Positions 1-7,852 are shown, counted from the stretch's first letter. The stretch: DNA of 64,000 nucleotides from Conexibacter sp. SYSU D00693 (GCF_017084525.1 NZ_CP070950.1:3472001-3536000); one strand, 5' to 3'. Notes: generated by a model not told the origin, from the sequence alone. Program-made: numbers and translations.

Positions 1-887
1 AGCAGCCGCTCAGCCTTGCTGACGTCCGGCCAGCGCCGCACGACGTCGACCTCGAAGGTCGGCAGGTGCTCGAGCGCGAAGGCGGCCGGGTCGTGGCCGC
101 AGGCCTCCCAGATGATCCGGGCGATCTCGGCCACGGTGCGCTCATCGGAGGCGCTGACGTTGAAGTCCTCGTTGAGGCCGGCGGGCGAGGACATCGCGGT
201 GACGATGCCGTCGGCGATGTCGGAGACGTGGGTGAGCGTGCGCGTCTGGGTGCCGTCACCGAAGATCGGCAGCGGCTGGCCGTCGGTCAGCGCCAGGCAC
301 TTCTTGATGACGTCGGGGACCATGTGCGCGATGCCCGGCTCGTCCTCGGGCATCTCGCCCGGGCCGTAGGCGTTGAAGGGCCGGCAGATCGTGTACGGCA
401 GGTCGAACTCGTCGTGCGCGGCGCGGACCCAGACCTCGCCGGCGAGCTTCGAGAAGCCGTAGGCGCTCTTCGGGACCGGGCAGGTCCAGATGTGGTCCTC
501 GGTGGTCGGGTACTCGGATGCGCGCTCGAACACCATGGAGCTCGAGACGTACGTGAAGCGCTCGACGGCGTGGTCGATGGCCGCGCGGACGATCGCGTTG
601 TAGAGGGCGCTGTTCACCTCGGTGAGCGTGTACGGCAGCTTGTGGAAGTTGCCGATGCCGCCCACGATCGCGGCGAGGTGGATGACGTGGCTGCAGCCCT
701 GCGTGGCGGCCTTGGCCTCGTCGAGCTCGCGCAGGTCGCCCTGGTGGACCTCGCAGGCCTCGCGGATCCAGTCGGGCGCCTCGCGCTGGTCGGACACCCG
801 GATCTCGTAGTCGGGGTCCGCGATGAGCCGGCGCACGACGGCCTGGCCGATCGTGCCGGCGCCGCCGGTGACGAGAACGCGCTTCAT
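1..887 (-). CDS. NAD-dependent epimerase/dehydratase (extended SDR), 3' end outside window
   Basis: The first 295 residues are visible and the C-terminus runs off the left edge. An N-terminal Rossmann motif (TGGAGTIG, about residues 7-14), a catalytic-type serine in SSSMVFE and an active-site YGFSK mark an extended short-chain dehydrogenase that acts on nucleotide sugars. Such enzymes use bound NAD(P) to epimerise or dehydrate UDP-, GDP- or dTDP-sugars in the cytoplasm. The exact substrate cannot be read from the sequence. The ATG at 887 has a TAGCCT box 9 nt upstream and no Shine-Dalgarno sequence. It opens the sugar-activation end of the glycan locus. Confidence 0.85.
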   Translation of the reverse strand, partial: MKRVLVTGGAGTIGQAVVRRLIADPDYEIRVSDQREAPDWIREACEVHQGDLRELDEAKAATQGCSHVIHLAAIVGGIGNFHKLPYTLTEVNSALYNAIVRAAIDHAVERFTYVSSSMVFERASEYPTTEDHIWTCPVPKSAYGFSKLAGEVWVRAAHDEFDLPYTICRPFNAYGPGEMPEDEPGIAHMVPDVIKKCLALTDGQPLPIFGDGTQTRTLTHVSDIADGIVTAMSSPAGLNEDFNVSASDERTVAEIARIIWEACGHDPAAFALEHLPTFEVDVVRRWPDVSKAERL

Positions 888-896
888 CGCGGGCGG

Positions 897-902
897 AGGC
901 TA
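897..902 (-). promoter_or_regulatory. -10 box of the epimerase gene
   Basis: TAGCCT (minus strand) ends 9 nt before the ATG at 887. It fits a TANNNT -10 element that would start transcription at or next to the start codon. Confidence 0.5.
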
Positions 903-983
903 CCCAGCGCCGTGCGCGGCGGCCCAGCGGGCGACGAAGCGCAGATCGCGTCAGCACTCGGCGTCCCCCGCGTAGTCCCAGAC

Positions 984-1135
984 ATGGCCGCACGCACCTC
1001 CCACCGGCCGCGCCGGACCGTGAGCCGCGCCACGCTCGTGCTGCTGTCGCCGCTGTTCCGCTACAGCCACACGCGGGACGCCTACGTCCTGCGCCTGATC
1101 GGCAACCAGCGGGGGCCGGTGCTGCGCAGCAGTGA
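984..1135 (+). other. possible small coding remnant without an in-frame stop
   Basis: From the ATG at 984 about 46 codons end almost exclusively in G or C, as in real genes here, and encode a basic segment including SPLFRYSHTRDAYVLR. After about 1123 the third-position bias collapses. The nearest TGA (1133-1135) is out of frame, and the frame stays open into the next gene to 1586. This could be a small gene with a frameshift near its end, or a remnant. I do not recognise a function. The promoter of the next gene at 1152 argues against a true long overlap. Confidence 0.3.
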
Positions 1136-1151
1136 CCGACAGGTCGGCGAG

Positions 1152-1157
1152 TACCGT
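1152..1157 (+). promoter_or_regulatory. -10 box of the NmrA-like gene
   Basis: TACCGT ends 8 nt before the ATG at 1166. No ribosome-binding site intervenes, so a leaderless transcript is predicted. Confidence 0.5.
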
Positions 1158-1165
1158 GGCCCGCG

Positions 1166-2041
1166 ATGTCCCAGGGCCAGATCATCGCCGTCACCGGCGC
1201 GACCGGGGCCGTGGGCGGCCGGGTCGCCAAGCTCCTCGCCGACGCGCACGCGCCGCTGCGCATGGTCGTGCGCGACGCCTCGCGCGCGCCCGACCTGGCC
1301 AAGGCCGACGTCCGCGTGGCAGCCGGCTACCACGCGCACGACGAGCTGGTCGACGCGTTCGCCGGGGCGGGGACGGTCTTCCTCATCCCGGCCGCCGAGG
1401 CGCGCGACCGCGTCGAGCAGCACAAGACCGCGGTCGACGCGGCGGTCCAGGCGGGCGTCGAGCACCTGGTCTACCTCTCGTTCGTCGACGCGCGGCCCGA
1501 CACGACGTTCACGCTCGGGCGCGACCACTGGGCCACCGAGGAGCACATCCGCCAGACCGGGGCGCCGCACACCTTCGTGCGGATGAACCTCTACATGGAC
1601 TTCATCCCGTCGATGGCGGGCGAGGACGGCGTCATCCGTGGGCCGGCGGGGGACGGGAAGCTCGCGGCGGTCCTGCGCGACGACGTCGCGGCCGCCGCCG
1701 CGGCGGTGCTGACCTCGACCGGGCACGACGGCAAGGCCTACGACCTCACGGGACCGTCGGCGTTCTCGCTCGGCGAGGCGGCGGAGCTCATGACGGCGCT
1801 GACCGGCAAGGCGGTGCGCTTCCACGACGAGACCGACGAGGAGGCGTTCGCGTCGCGGGCGTCCTACGGCGCGCCGGACTGGGAGGTCGCGGGCTGGGTG
1901 TCGTCCTACCAGGCGATCCGCGACGGGTCGCTCGCGGCGGTCTCGCCGGACGTCGAGCAGCTCACCGGCCGGCCGCCGACGTCCCTGGCCGACTGGCTGG
2001 GCGCGCACCCCGAGGCGCTCGCCCACCTGCCCGGGGCCTAG
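1166..2041 (+). CDS. NmrA-like NAD(P)-binding oxidoreductase (atypical SDR)
   Basis: The 291-aa protein begins with a glycine-rich TGATGAVGG nucleotide-binding loop (about residues 10-18). It resembles NmrA/QorB-type atypical SDRs, cytoplasmic NAD(P)H-dependent reductases or redox sensors. The canonical YxxxK pair of classical SDRs is not evident, as is usual in this subfamily. The start is supported by the TACCGT box 8 nt upstream. Its stop TAG shares the tetranucleotide CTAG with the stop of the convergent dehydrogenase gene. It is probably not part of the glycan pathway. Confidence 0.8.
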   Translation: MSQGQIIAVTGATGAVGGRVAKLLADAHAPLRMVVRDASRAPDLAKADVRVAAGYHAHDELVDAFAGAGTVFLIPAAEARDRVEQHKTAVDAAVQAGVEHLVYLSFVDARPDTTFTLGRDHWATEEHIRQTGAPHTFVRMNLYMDFIPSMAGEDGVIRGPAGDGKLAAVLRDDVAAAAAAVLTSTGHDGKAYDLTGPSAFSLGEAAELMTALTGKAVRFHDETDEEAFASRASYGAPDWEVAGWVSSYQAIRDGSLAAVSPDVEQLTGRPPTSLADWLGAHPEALAHLPGA

Positions 2042-3306
2042 GCGCCGGCGCCCGTCCCGACGAGCGCGAGCAGCTCGTCGGTGTGCGCGAAGACCTGCGC
2101 GGCGCCCCAGGCGTTCCACGGGTCGACCACCAGCGCGTCGCGCTTGGCGCCCTCGGCGATGAGCCGCAGGGTCGCGGGCGAGCAGAACTCCGGGTGGTTC
2201 GTGGCGACGACGATCGCGTCGGCGTCCAGGACGGCGTCCTGGAGGGACTGGGTCGGGGTGTCGACGAGCGGGTCGTGGACCGCGACGTCGGCGAGCTCGC
2301 GCTCGAGCAGGCGGATGAGCTTGTGGGCCAGCGAGTCGCGCTCGTCGTCGGTGCCGGCCTTGAACGCGAGGCCCAGGACCGCGACGCGCTTGTCGCGCAG
2401 CGAGCCGAGGCGGCGCTTGATGCCCTGGACGAGGAAGAGCGGGACGCCCTCGTTGACGCGCGAGACCGCCAGGAGCATCCCCGGGGCGTTCGAGCGCTCC
2501 TCGGAGAAGGCGAAGTCCTTGCGCAGGCAGGTGCCGGCGGTGAAGCCGGGGAGCGCGATGCCGCCACGGGGGTAGTCGCGGTTGATGAGGTCGATGACCT
2601 CGAAGACGTTCGCGTCGTACTGCTCGCAGTCCATCATCAGGAGGTTGGGCAGCGCGAAGTTGGCGTAGCGCAGGATGTTCGTCCAGATCTTCGCGAGCTC
2701 GGCCTGGACCGGCGTGGTCTGGACGATCGGGGCGCCGAGCTTGGCGAAGAGGTCCGCGGCGACCTCGCCTGAGCGCTCGCCGACGCCGCCGATGATGCAC
2801 GGCAGCGACTTGGCCTCCTCGAAGAACCGGCCGGCCGCGATGCGCTCGGGGACGTGGGCCACGAAGACGTCCTCGCCGACGCGCAGGTCCAGGTGCTTCT
2901 CGAGGTAGCCGGCGACGAACTCGGTCGTCCCCGGGGCGATCGTGGAGCGCAGGTGGACGGCGTGGTCGGCCCGCAGGTGCGGCAGCAGGTCGTCGAGGAC
3001 GCTGCGGATGTCGCTGAGGTCGATCTCGATGTGGCTGAAGGTCGGCGTCCCCAGCGTGATCACGACATGGTCGGCCTGCGCGGCGTCCGAGGCGCGCTCG
3101 CTGAGCTCGAAGCGCCCGGCGGCCTGCACGCGCTGGAGGACCTCGTCGGCCTCGGGCTCGCGGAACGGCATGCGACCGTCGCGGATCGCCCCGAGGCGGT
3201 CCTGCGCGTTGTCGATGCCGAGCACGCGCAGGCCCTGGTCGGCGAACGCGAGCGCGAGGGGGAGGCCGATGCGGCCCAGGCCGATGACAGCGACGTCGTA
3301 GCTCAT
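2038..3306 (-). CDS. nucleotide-sugar dehydrogenase (UDP-glucose/UDP-ManNAc dehydrogenase family)
   Basis: This 422-aa enzyme has the N-terminal GLGRIGLP dinucleotide loop (residues 9-16), the central VPER motif (about 152-155) and the catalytic cysteine C260 in GTCLRKD, followed by a C-terminal UDP-binding half starting near VAVLGLAFKAGTDD. The family oxidises a UDP-hexose C6 alcohol to the uronic acid with two NAD+. The pattern is closer to WecC/WbpA-type UDP-HexNAc dehydrogenases than to UDP-glucose dehydrogenase, but the substrate is inferred only. The ATG at 3306 is preceded by GAGG and, further up, TAGCCT. Confidence 0.88.
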   Translation of the reverse strand: MSYDVAVIGLGRIGLPLALAFADQGLRVLGIDNAQDRLGAIRDGRMPFREPEADEVLQRVQAAGRFELSERASDAAQADHVVITLGTPTFSHIEIDLSDIRSVLDDLLPHLRADHAVHLRSTIAPGTTEFVAGYLEKHLDLRVGEDVFVAHVPERIAAGRFFEEAKSLPCIIGGVGERSGEVAADLFAKLGAPIVQTTPVQAELAKIWTNILRYANFALPNLLMMDCEQYDANVFEVIDLINRDYPRGGIALPGFTAGTCLRKDFAFSEERSNAPGMLLAVSRVNEGVPLFLVQGIKRRLGSLRDKRVAVLGLAFKAGTDDERDSLAHKLIRLLERELADVAVHDPLVDTPTQSLQDAVLDADAIVVATNHPEFCSPATLRLIAEGAKRDALVVDPWNAWGAAQVFAHTDELLALVGTGAGA

Positions 3307-3318
3307 CTGCTCTGCCTC

Positions 3319-3324
3319 AGGCTA
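3319..3324 (-). promoter_or_regulatory. -10 box of the nucleotide-sugar dehydrogenase gene
   Basis: TAGCCT (minus strand) ends 12 nt before the ATG. A GAGG lies in between, so a very short leader is possible. Confidence 0.45.
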
Positions 3325-3392
3325 ACGAGCGCTGGAGCGAGCAGTTGCGCGCGCAAGGGCGCGGTCGGACATCCCTGACCGTCGAGGACGCA

Positions 3393-3416
3393 GCGCCCGG
3401 CCGTGGGGCCGGGCGC
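3393..3416 (-). terminator. GC-rich hairpin after the small secreted protein gene
   Basis: A perfect 10-bp stem (3393-3402 with 3407-3416) and a 4-nt loop lie 28 nt beyond the stop at 3444. There is no U-tract, as is common in high-GC genomes. Confidence 0.5.
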
Positions 3417-3443
3417 CGCGAGCGGCCTATCGGCCGAGGAGGA

Positions 3444-3668
3444 CTACAGGCAGAGGTCCAGCGGCAGGCCGAGCACGACCGACCCGCGGGTGTCCAGGAT
3501 CGGGCACTGGCCGCCCTGGAGGACCTTCGTGTTGAGCTTGATGAGCTGGTCCGCCGTCGCCTTGGCGGGCTTGGCCTTGCGGGTCTTCGCCTTCGCGTCG
3601 GCCGCAGCCGGCGTGGCGATGAGGGCGATCGCGGCGGAGGCCGCCAGCGCCTTGCGCATCTTCGACAT
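3444..3668 (-). CDS. small secreted protein of unknown function
   Basis: This 74-aa protein has a clear signal peptide: basic start MSKMRK, a hydrophobic alanine-rich core, and cleavage likely after AAADA. A lysine-rich stretch follows, then a short C-terminal part with two cysteines (QCPI and DLCL) that could form a disulfide. I do not recognise a family. The ATG at 3668 has a purine-rich AGGGGGA ribosome site. A -10 box (3727-3732) and an inverted repeat (3699-3717) lie upstream, so it is a single-gene unit with a true 5' leader, unlike most neighbours. Confidence 0.65.
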   Translation of the reverse strand: MSKMRKALAASAAIALIATPAAADAKAKTRKAKPAKATADQLIKLNTKVLQGGQCPILDTRGSVVLGLPLDLCL

Positions 3669-3698
3669 CTCGTTCCCCCTGGGTCTGGTCGATCAGCG

Positions 3699-3717
3699 CA
3701 TCGACAGCGTGTCGATG
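3699..3717 (-). promoter_or_regulatory. inverted repeat in the leader of the small secreted protein gene
   Basis: CATCGACA and TGTCGATG flank a 3-nt spacer (perfect 8-bp arms). It lies just downstream of the putative -10 box, where it could be an operator or a 5' mRNA hairpin. Confidence 0.4.
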
Positions 3718-3726
3718 GGCCGCGCG

Positions 3727-3732
3727 ATCCTA
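3727..3732 (-). promoter_or_regulatory. -10 box of the small secreted protein gene
   Basis: TAGGAT on the minus strand predicts a transcript start near 3720 and a leader of about 50 nt carrying the inverted repeat and the ribosome site. Confidence 0.4.
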
Positions 3733-3805
3733 TGCACCGAACGGCGGTGCGCCAGGGGCGGGGACGGCGAACGGCGGTTGTGCGACGGCGAGCGGCAGCT
3801 CGCCG

Positions 3806-4651
3806 CTAGTGCGCGACGGGGCCGTGGCGCAGGTGGCCCGCGTACTGCTTGGCGAACCCCGCGACGAAGCGCGGGTTGTTGATCGCGTAGCGCTTCCAGA
3901 GCCGGCGCGGCTCGTGCGCGAGGCGGTAGGCCCACTCGAGGCCGGAGTGCTGGACCCAGAGCGGCGCCTGGGGGACCAGGCCGGCGTGGAAGTCGAACGC
4001 CGCGCCCACGCCGACCAGCACCGGCGCGTCGAGGCGGTCACGCATCCGCGCCATCCACTTCTCCTGCTTGGGCACGCCGATGCCCACCCAGACGACGTCC
4101 GCGCCGGAGCGGTTGATCTCCTCGGCGATGGCGTCCTCCTCCTCGGCGTCGAGCTCGCGGAAGGGCGGCGAGTAGCCGCCGACGATCTTGAGGCCGGGGA
4201 AGCGCTTGCGCAGGTTGAGCGCCAGCTGGACGAGCGCGCCCTGGTTGCGCCCGCCGTAGAGGAACATCCGGGTGCCGGTCTGGGCGCTGCGCTCGCAGTA
4301 GCGCGCCATGAGCTCGGGGCCGTAGACGCGGTCCTCGAGGTGCTCGCCCATGGCGTTGAGCGCCCAGCGCAGCGGCTGGCCGTCCGGGACGGTGAGCGAG
4401 CTCTTCAGGACGGCCTCGCGCAGCTCGGGGTCGTCCTGGCAGGCGACGACGGTGTGGGTCGCCGCGACGCAGATGTAGCCCTTGTCCTCGCGGGCGACGG
4501 CCTGGTCCATCCAGTCCATCGTCTCGTCGTAGTCCGTCAGCGCGAGCGGGACGCCCAGGAGGTCGGTGGTCGGCGGGGTGCTGTCGACCACCGCCAGATC
4601 ACGGAAGCCGGACGGCGTCTCGTCGATCGGTGCGGGGATGGGGGCTGCCAT
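3806..4651 (-). CDS. WecG/TagA/CpsF-family glycosyltransferase
   Basis: The product (281 aa from the ATG at 4651) matches the GT26 family. It shows the PDGQPL motif (substrate-side aspartate), VYGPELM and the C-terminal GIGVPKQEKWM. Known members add ManNAc or ManNAcA from a UDP-sugar to an undecaprenyl-linked GlcNAc at the cytoplasmic membrane face, an early step in enterobacterial common antigen or teichoic acid linkage. The frame is open upstream to 4840, but that part has poor coding character and overlaps the divergent promoter. I chose ATG 4651; a GTG 15 nt further upstream is the alternative. The dehydrogenase at 2038 could supply a uronic substrate. Confidence 0.87.
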   Translation of the reverse strand: MAAPIPAPIDETPSGFRDLAVVDSTPPTTDLLGVPLALTDYDETMDWMDQAVAREDKGYICVAATHTVVACQDDPELREAVLKSSLTVPDGQPLRWALNAMGEHLEDRVYGPELMARYCERSAQTGTRMFLYGGRNQGALVQLALNLRKRFPGLKIVGGYSPPFRELDAEEEDAIAEEINRSGADVVWVGIGVPKQEKWMARMRDRLDAPVLVGVGAAFDFHAGLVPQAPLWVQHSGLEWAYRLAHEPRRLWKRYAINNPRFVAGFAKQYAGHLRHGPVAH

Positions 4652-4803
4652 GCGGGCGGGTGTCACCTCTCGGTCCTCCCTGGGGGCTAGGAGGGGGGTA
4701 CGCCACCAAGAACGCTCGGGAGGGCCGAAGGTTCCGGTTTCCTGCGGGCCTTTCGTCGAGTTCCCAGGTTCCCGGCGACGACAAACCCTCGCGCAACCTC
4801 GCA

Positions 4804-4809
4804 TAACCT
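4804..4809 (+). promoter_or_regulatory. -10 box of the GMD-like gene
   Basis: TAACCT ends 8 nt before the ATG at 4818. It supports that start over the further-upstream ATG of the same open frame. Confidence 0.55.
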
Positions 4810-4817
4810 GGTGCAAC

Positions 4818-5798
4818 ATGGCTCGCAGGGCCCTCATCACCGGCGTCTCGGGCCAGGACGGGACGTACCTCGCGGAGCTCCTCGTGGGCGAGGGCTACGC
4901 GGTCTTCGGGCTCGTGCGCGACCCCTCGGCCGGCCGTCCGTCGTGGGTGCCCGAGGAGGTCGAGCTCGTGGCCGGCGACCTCGCGGACCATGCGTCGCTG
5001 GCCGCCGCCGTCGCGTCCGTGGCGCCCGACGAGCTCTACCACCTGGCCGCACCGACCTTCGTGCCCGCGTCGTGGGAGGACCCGTCGGGGGTGCTCGACG
5101 CGGTCGCCGGCGCGACCGGCGCGCTGCTCGCCGCGGCGCGCCGGGTCGGGCCGTCGACGCGAGTCTTCGTCGCCTCGAGCGCCGAGGTGTTCGGCGACGC
5201 CGGCGAGTCCCCGCAGCACGAGCGCTCGCCCATGCGCCCGCGCTCGCCCTATGGCGTGGCCAAGCTCGCCGCCCACGGGCTGTGCGGAGCGATGCGCGAG
5301 CACCACGGGCAGTTCGTCGTCTCGGGCATCGCCTACAACCACGAGTCGCCGCGCCGGCCCGAGCGGTTCGTCACGCGCAAGATCACGCGCGGCGCGGCGG
5401 CCCTGGCGCTGGGGCTGGAGGACGAGCTGCGCCTGGGCGACCTGGCGGCGGTCCGCGACTGGTCGCACGCCCGGGACGTCGTCCGCGCCGCGTGGCTGGC
5501 CCTGCAGGCACCCGAGCCGCGCGACTACGTCGTGGCCTCCGGAGTCGGGCGGACGGTGGGCGACTTCGTGGCGGCGGCGTTCGGCGCGGCCGGCGTGGCG
5601 GAGGCGGTCGGCGACGGGCGCGTCGTGGTCGACCCGGCGTTCGTGCGCGCGCCCGAGCCGACGGTCCTGGTGGGCGATCCGTCGCGGGCGCGGCGCGAGC
5701 TGGGCTGGGAGCCGTCGTGCTCGTTCGAGGAGCTCGTCGGCGAGATGGTCGCCGCGGACCTCGCGGCGCTGCGGGTCAGCGCAGGCGCAGGCGGGTGA
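4818..5798 (+). CDS. GDP-mannose 4,6-dehydratase-like SDR (intein-free paralogue)
   Basis: This 326-aa extended SDR has the GMD-typical loop TGVSGQDG (8-15), SSAEVFG (120-126), catalytic Y145/K149 in YGVAK and the substrate motif NHESPRR (174-180). GMD converts GDP-mannose to GDP-4-keto-6-deoxymannose, the precursor of GDP-fucose, GDP-rhamnose or GDP-perosamine. It is clearly homologous to, but diverged from, the intein-bearing gene at 7849-9843. Here the NHESPRR motif is uninterrupted, which fixes the intein insertion point in the paralogue. It may act on a related GDP-sugar. Its 3' end overlaps the convergent gene by 23 bp. Confidence 0.82.
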   Translation: MARRALITGVSGQDGTYLAELLVGEGYAVFGLVRDPSAGRPSWVPEEVELVAGDLADHASLAAAVASVAPDELYHLAAPTFVPASWEDPSGVLDAVAGATGALLAAARRVGPSTRVFVASSAEVFGDAGESPQHERSPMRPRSPYGVAKLAAHGLCGAMREHHGQFVVSGIAYNHESPRRPERFVTRKITRGAAALALGLEDELRLGDLAAVRDWSHARDVVRAAWLALQAPEPRDYVVASGVGRTVGDFVAAAFGAAGVAEAVGDGRVVVDPAFVRAPEPTVLVGDPSRARRELGWEPSCSFEELVGEMVAADLAALRVSAGAGG

Positions 5799-6411
5799 TG
5801 CGGCGGGTCCCGGGCGGCTCGCCCGGGGCCGTCAGCTCGACGCGGGCGCGGCCGCCGTCGGTCAGCGCGCGGGAGGTGGCCCCGGAGAGCTCGAAGCGCA
5901 GCTCGCCCTCCCGCATGCCGGCCGGCGACAGCGGACTGCGCAGGCTGACGACGCCGGCCTGACCCTGCGCGCCGGGGTCGGGGCGCAGCTGACGGCCCGA
6001 GAAGGCGAGGCGGAAGGTGTCGGCGACCTCGACCGGGGCGGTCCCGGCGTTGCGCAGGCGGACACGGACGACGACCCGCAGCCGGTCGCGGGCGCGGCCG
6101 GAGGCCGAGGTGGCGGGGATGAGCGCGGCGCCGCGCAGGGAGGCGACCAGGGGGCCGGAGCGCAGCGTGCCGGTGGCGAGGGGCTGGGGCGGCGCGGGCG
6201 GCGGGGTGCGCGCGGTGCTCGGCGGGCCGGTCGCTGGGCGGGCGGGCGCGGTCTGGTCGACCGGCGTGCGCGGTGCGGCGGACGCGCCGGCGTCCGGGAG
6301 GTCCGGTCCGCCGGTCAGCGCCGCCACGGCGACGCCGCCGCCGATCCCGACCACGACGCCGAGCGCGATCTGGCCCAGGGTCTCCCGTCGGTGTGGCGCG
6401 AGACCCTGCAT
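5776..6411 (-). CDS. membrane-anchored extracytoplasmic protein, paralogue A of a tandem pair
   Basis: This 211-aa protein has a short basic N-terminus, one hydrophobic segment (about residues 14-34), a Pro/Thr/Ala-rich linker and a beta-rich C-terminal domain. It shares an extended pattern with the next gene upstream: LRSG, PATSASGR, RVVV.VR, FRLA.SGR, REGELRFEL and GRAR.E.TAP occur in the same order. This suggests an external domain tethered to the membrane, possibly an immunoglobulin-like fold (inference). I do not recognise a named family. It lies 12 bp after its paralogue and is likely co-transcribed. Confidence 0.65.
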   Translation of the reverse strand: MQGLAPHRRETLGQIALGVVVGIGGGVAVAALTGGPDLPDAGASAAPRTPVDQTAPARPATGPPSTARTPPPAPPQPLATGTLRSGPLVASLRGAALIPATSASGRARDRLRVVVRVRLRNAGTAPVEVADTFRLAFSGRQLRPDPGAQGQAGVVSLRSPLSPAGMREGELRFELSGATSRALTDGGRARVELTAPGEPPGTRRITRLRLR

Positions 6412-6423
6412 GCCCTCGGCGGC

Positions 6424-6999
6424 CTACCGCGGGAAGGCGACGGTCACGCGCGCGGCGGCGCTCCGGCCACGCGGCGCCGTGAACTCGATGCGGGCCCGGC
6501 CGCTGCGGCGCAGGGCCGCCGTGTCCTCGCCGGCCAGCTCGAAGCGCAGCTCGCCCTCGCGCTCCTCGCGCTCCTCCAGCGCCCGGTTGAGGTCCAGCGC
6601 CCGGATCTCGCCCGAGGCGCCGCGGTCCGGCGCGACGCTGCGGCCGCTGTAGGCCAGGCGGAAGACGTCGCGGATGGCGACCGAGCTCTCGGCGCTGTTG
6701 GTGACGCGCACGCCGACGACGACGCGCACGCGCTGGCGCTGGCGACCCGACGCCGACGTCGCGGGCACGACCTGGATGCCGCCCAGTGTCGCGGTCAGCG
6801 TCCCGCTGCGCAGCGGCGTCGCGGGGGCCTGGGTGGTCTGGGGGGTCGCCGTCGTGGTCGTGGCGGTCGTGCTCGACGCCACGGTCGACGCGGGCACGTC
6901 GCTGCCCTCGGGATCGCTCGCCGCGGCGACCACGAGGAAGACGGCCACGCCCGCGAGGAGGGCCAGGAAGAGGAGTTGCTCGAGCCGGGTTCGTCGCAT
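6424..6999 (-). CDS. membrane-anchored extracytoplasmic protein, paralogue B of a tandem pair
   Basis: The protein is 191 aa from the ATG at 6999. It has one N-terminal transmembrane segment, a Thr-rich linker and the same C-terminal domain pattern as its neighbour (LRSG, PATSASGR, FRLAYSGR, REGELRFEL, GRARIEFTAP). A GTG at 7017 is in frame, but it lies inside the putative -10 box TAGGGT, so I prefer the ATG. The pair looks like a tandem duplication with diverged linkers. The function is unknown; the position between sugar genes suggests an envelope role. Confidence 0.65.
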   Translation of the reverse strand: MRRTRLEQLLFLALLAGVAVFLVVAAASDPEGSDVPASTVASSTTATTTTATPQTTQAPATPLRSGTLTATLGGIQVVPATSASGRQRQRVRVVVGVRVTNSAESSVAIRDVFRLAYSGRSVAPDRGASGEIRALDLNRALEEREEREGELRFELAGEDTAALRRSGRARIEFTAPRGRSAAARVTVAFPR

Positions 7000-7015
7000 G
7001 GAGGGCAGGCGGGGC

Positions 7016-7021
7016 ACCCTA
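7016..7021 (-). promoter_or_regulatory. -10 box of the tandem membrane-anchored pair
   Basis: TAGGGT on the minus strand ends 16 nt before the ATG at 6999, giving a leader of roughly 9 nt. It also covers the alternative GTG. Confidence 0.4.
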
Positions 7022-7035
7022 ACGGGACCGGTCGG

Positions 7036-7057
7036 TCACACGCGGCAGGCGGTGTGA
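7036..7057 (-). promoter_or_regulatory. inverted repeat upstream of the tandem pair
   Basis: TCACAC and GTGTGA are separated by 10 nt and lie over the expected -35 region of the promoter at 7016. This is a possible regulator-binding site; the protein is unknown. Confidence 0.25.
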
Positions 7058-7075
7058 ACGGGTCGTGGCCGCTGG

Positions 7076-7852
7076 TCAGGCGCGGGGGCCCGGGCGGTAG
7101 CGGCCCGGGAGGTCGGGCGTGAACGCCCGGCCGAAGGGCGTGAGGAGGTTGAAGCGCACGAGCCACCAGAGCGCCGCGGCACCGTCGCGCCAGGAGATCT
7201 TCTTGCCGGCCAGGCGCGAGCGCGGGACGTAGGAGATCGGCAGCTCCTGGATGCGCGCGGCGGTCTTGCCGAGGTAGGCGGTGACCTCGACCTCGAAGCC
7301 GAAGCGCTCGCTGCGCAGGCGCATCGGCTGGACGAGGTCGGCGCGCAGGACCTTGTAGCCCGTCTCCATGTCGCTGAGGTAGATGCCGCTGAGGACGTTG
7401 CTCAGCGCCGTCAGGACGCGGTTGACGTAGACGTGGGCGGTGCGGTGGACCTGCGGGCGGTCGCGGCGGAAGCGCGAGCCGAAGACCGCGTCAGCCTCGT
7501 CGTCGAGCAGCGGCTGCAGGAGGCGAGGGACGTCGTGGGGGTCGTACTCGAGGTCGGCGTCCTGGACGACGACGAGGTCGCCCGTGGCGGCGGCGAGGCC
7601 CTCGCGGACCGCGGCGCCCTTGCCGCCGTTGACGTCGCGGCGGATGACCTTGACCCGCGGGTCCCGGGCGGCGAGCTCCTGCAGGACGCGCAGGGAGCCG
7701 TCGGTCGAGGCGTCGTCGACGACGACGAACTCACGCTCGACCGGACAGGGCGCCTCGAGCAGCCGGGCGAAGACGGCGGCGAGGTCGCGCTCCTCGTTGA
7801 AGACCGGGACGATGACGCTCAGGCGCGGCCCGGTCGCCGCCGCGCCGGTCAG
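7076..7852 (-). CDS. DPM1-like family 2 glycosyltransferase
   Basis: The product is about 258 aa. It begins with SVIVPVFNEE, then has VVDDASTDGS (nucleotide-binding aspartates), GGKGAAVREG and the metal-binding QDADLEYDP, followed by SRFR and METGYKVLR. This is the pattern of polyprenyl-phosphate glucosyl/mannosyltransferases, which load a sugar onto the lipid carrier at the cytoplasmic face. No C-terminal membrane pair is obvious. No ATG, GTG or TTG lies between the upstream stop and the conserved start. The most economical start is a CTG at 7852 overlapping the TGA of the upstream gene (CTGA), so translation is probably coupled to the dehydratase gene. Confidence 0.82.
   Translation of the reverse strand: MTGAAATGPRLSVIVPVFNEERDLAAVFARLLEAPCPVEREFVVVDDASTDGSLRVLQELAARDPRVKVIRRDVNGGKGAAVREGLAAATGDLVVVQDADLEYDPHDVPRLLQPLLDDEADAVFGSRFRRDRPQVHRTAHVYVNRVLTALSNVLSGIYLSDMETGYKVLRADLVQPMRLRSERFGFEVEVTAYLGKTAARIQELPISYVPRSRLAGKKISWRDGAAALWWLVRFNLLTPFGRAFTPDLPGRYRPGPRA

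Noticed and set aside
7036-7057. CRP-type binding site
   Set aside because: The half sites are TCACAC-N10-GTGTGA, the reverse polarity of the TGTGA-N6-TCACA consensus. I kept it only as a generic inverted repeat.
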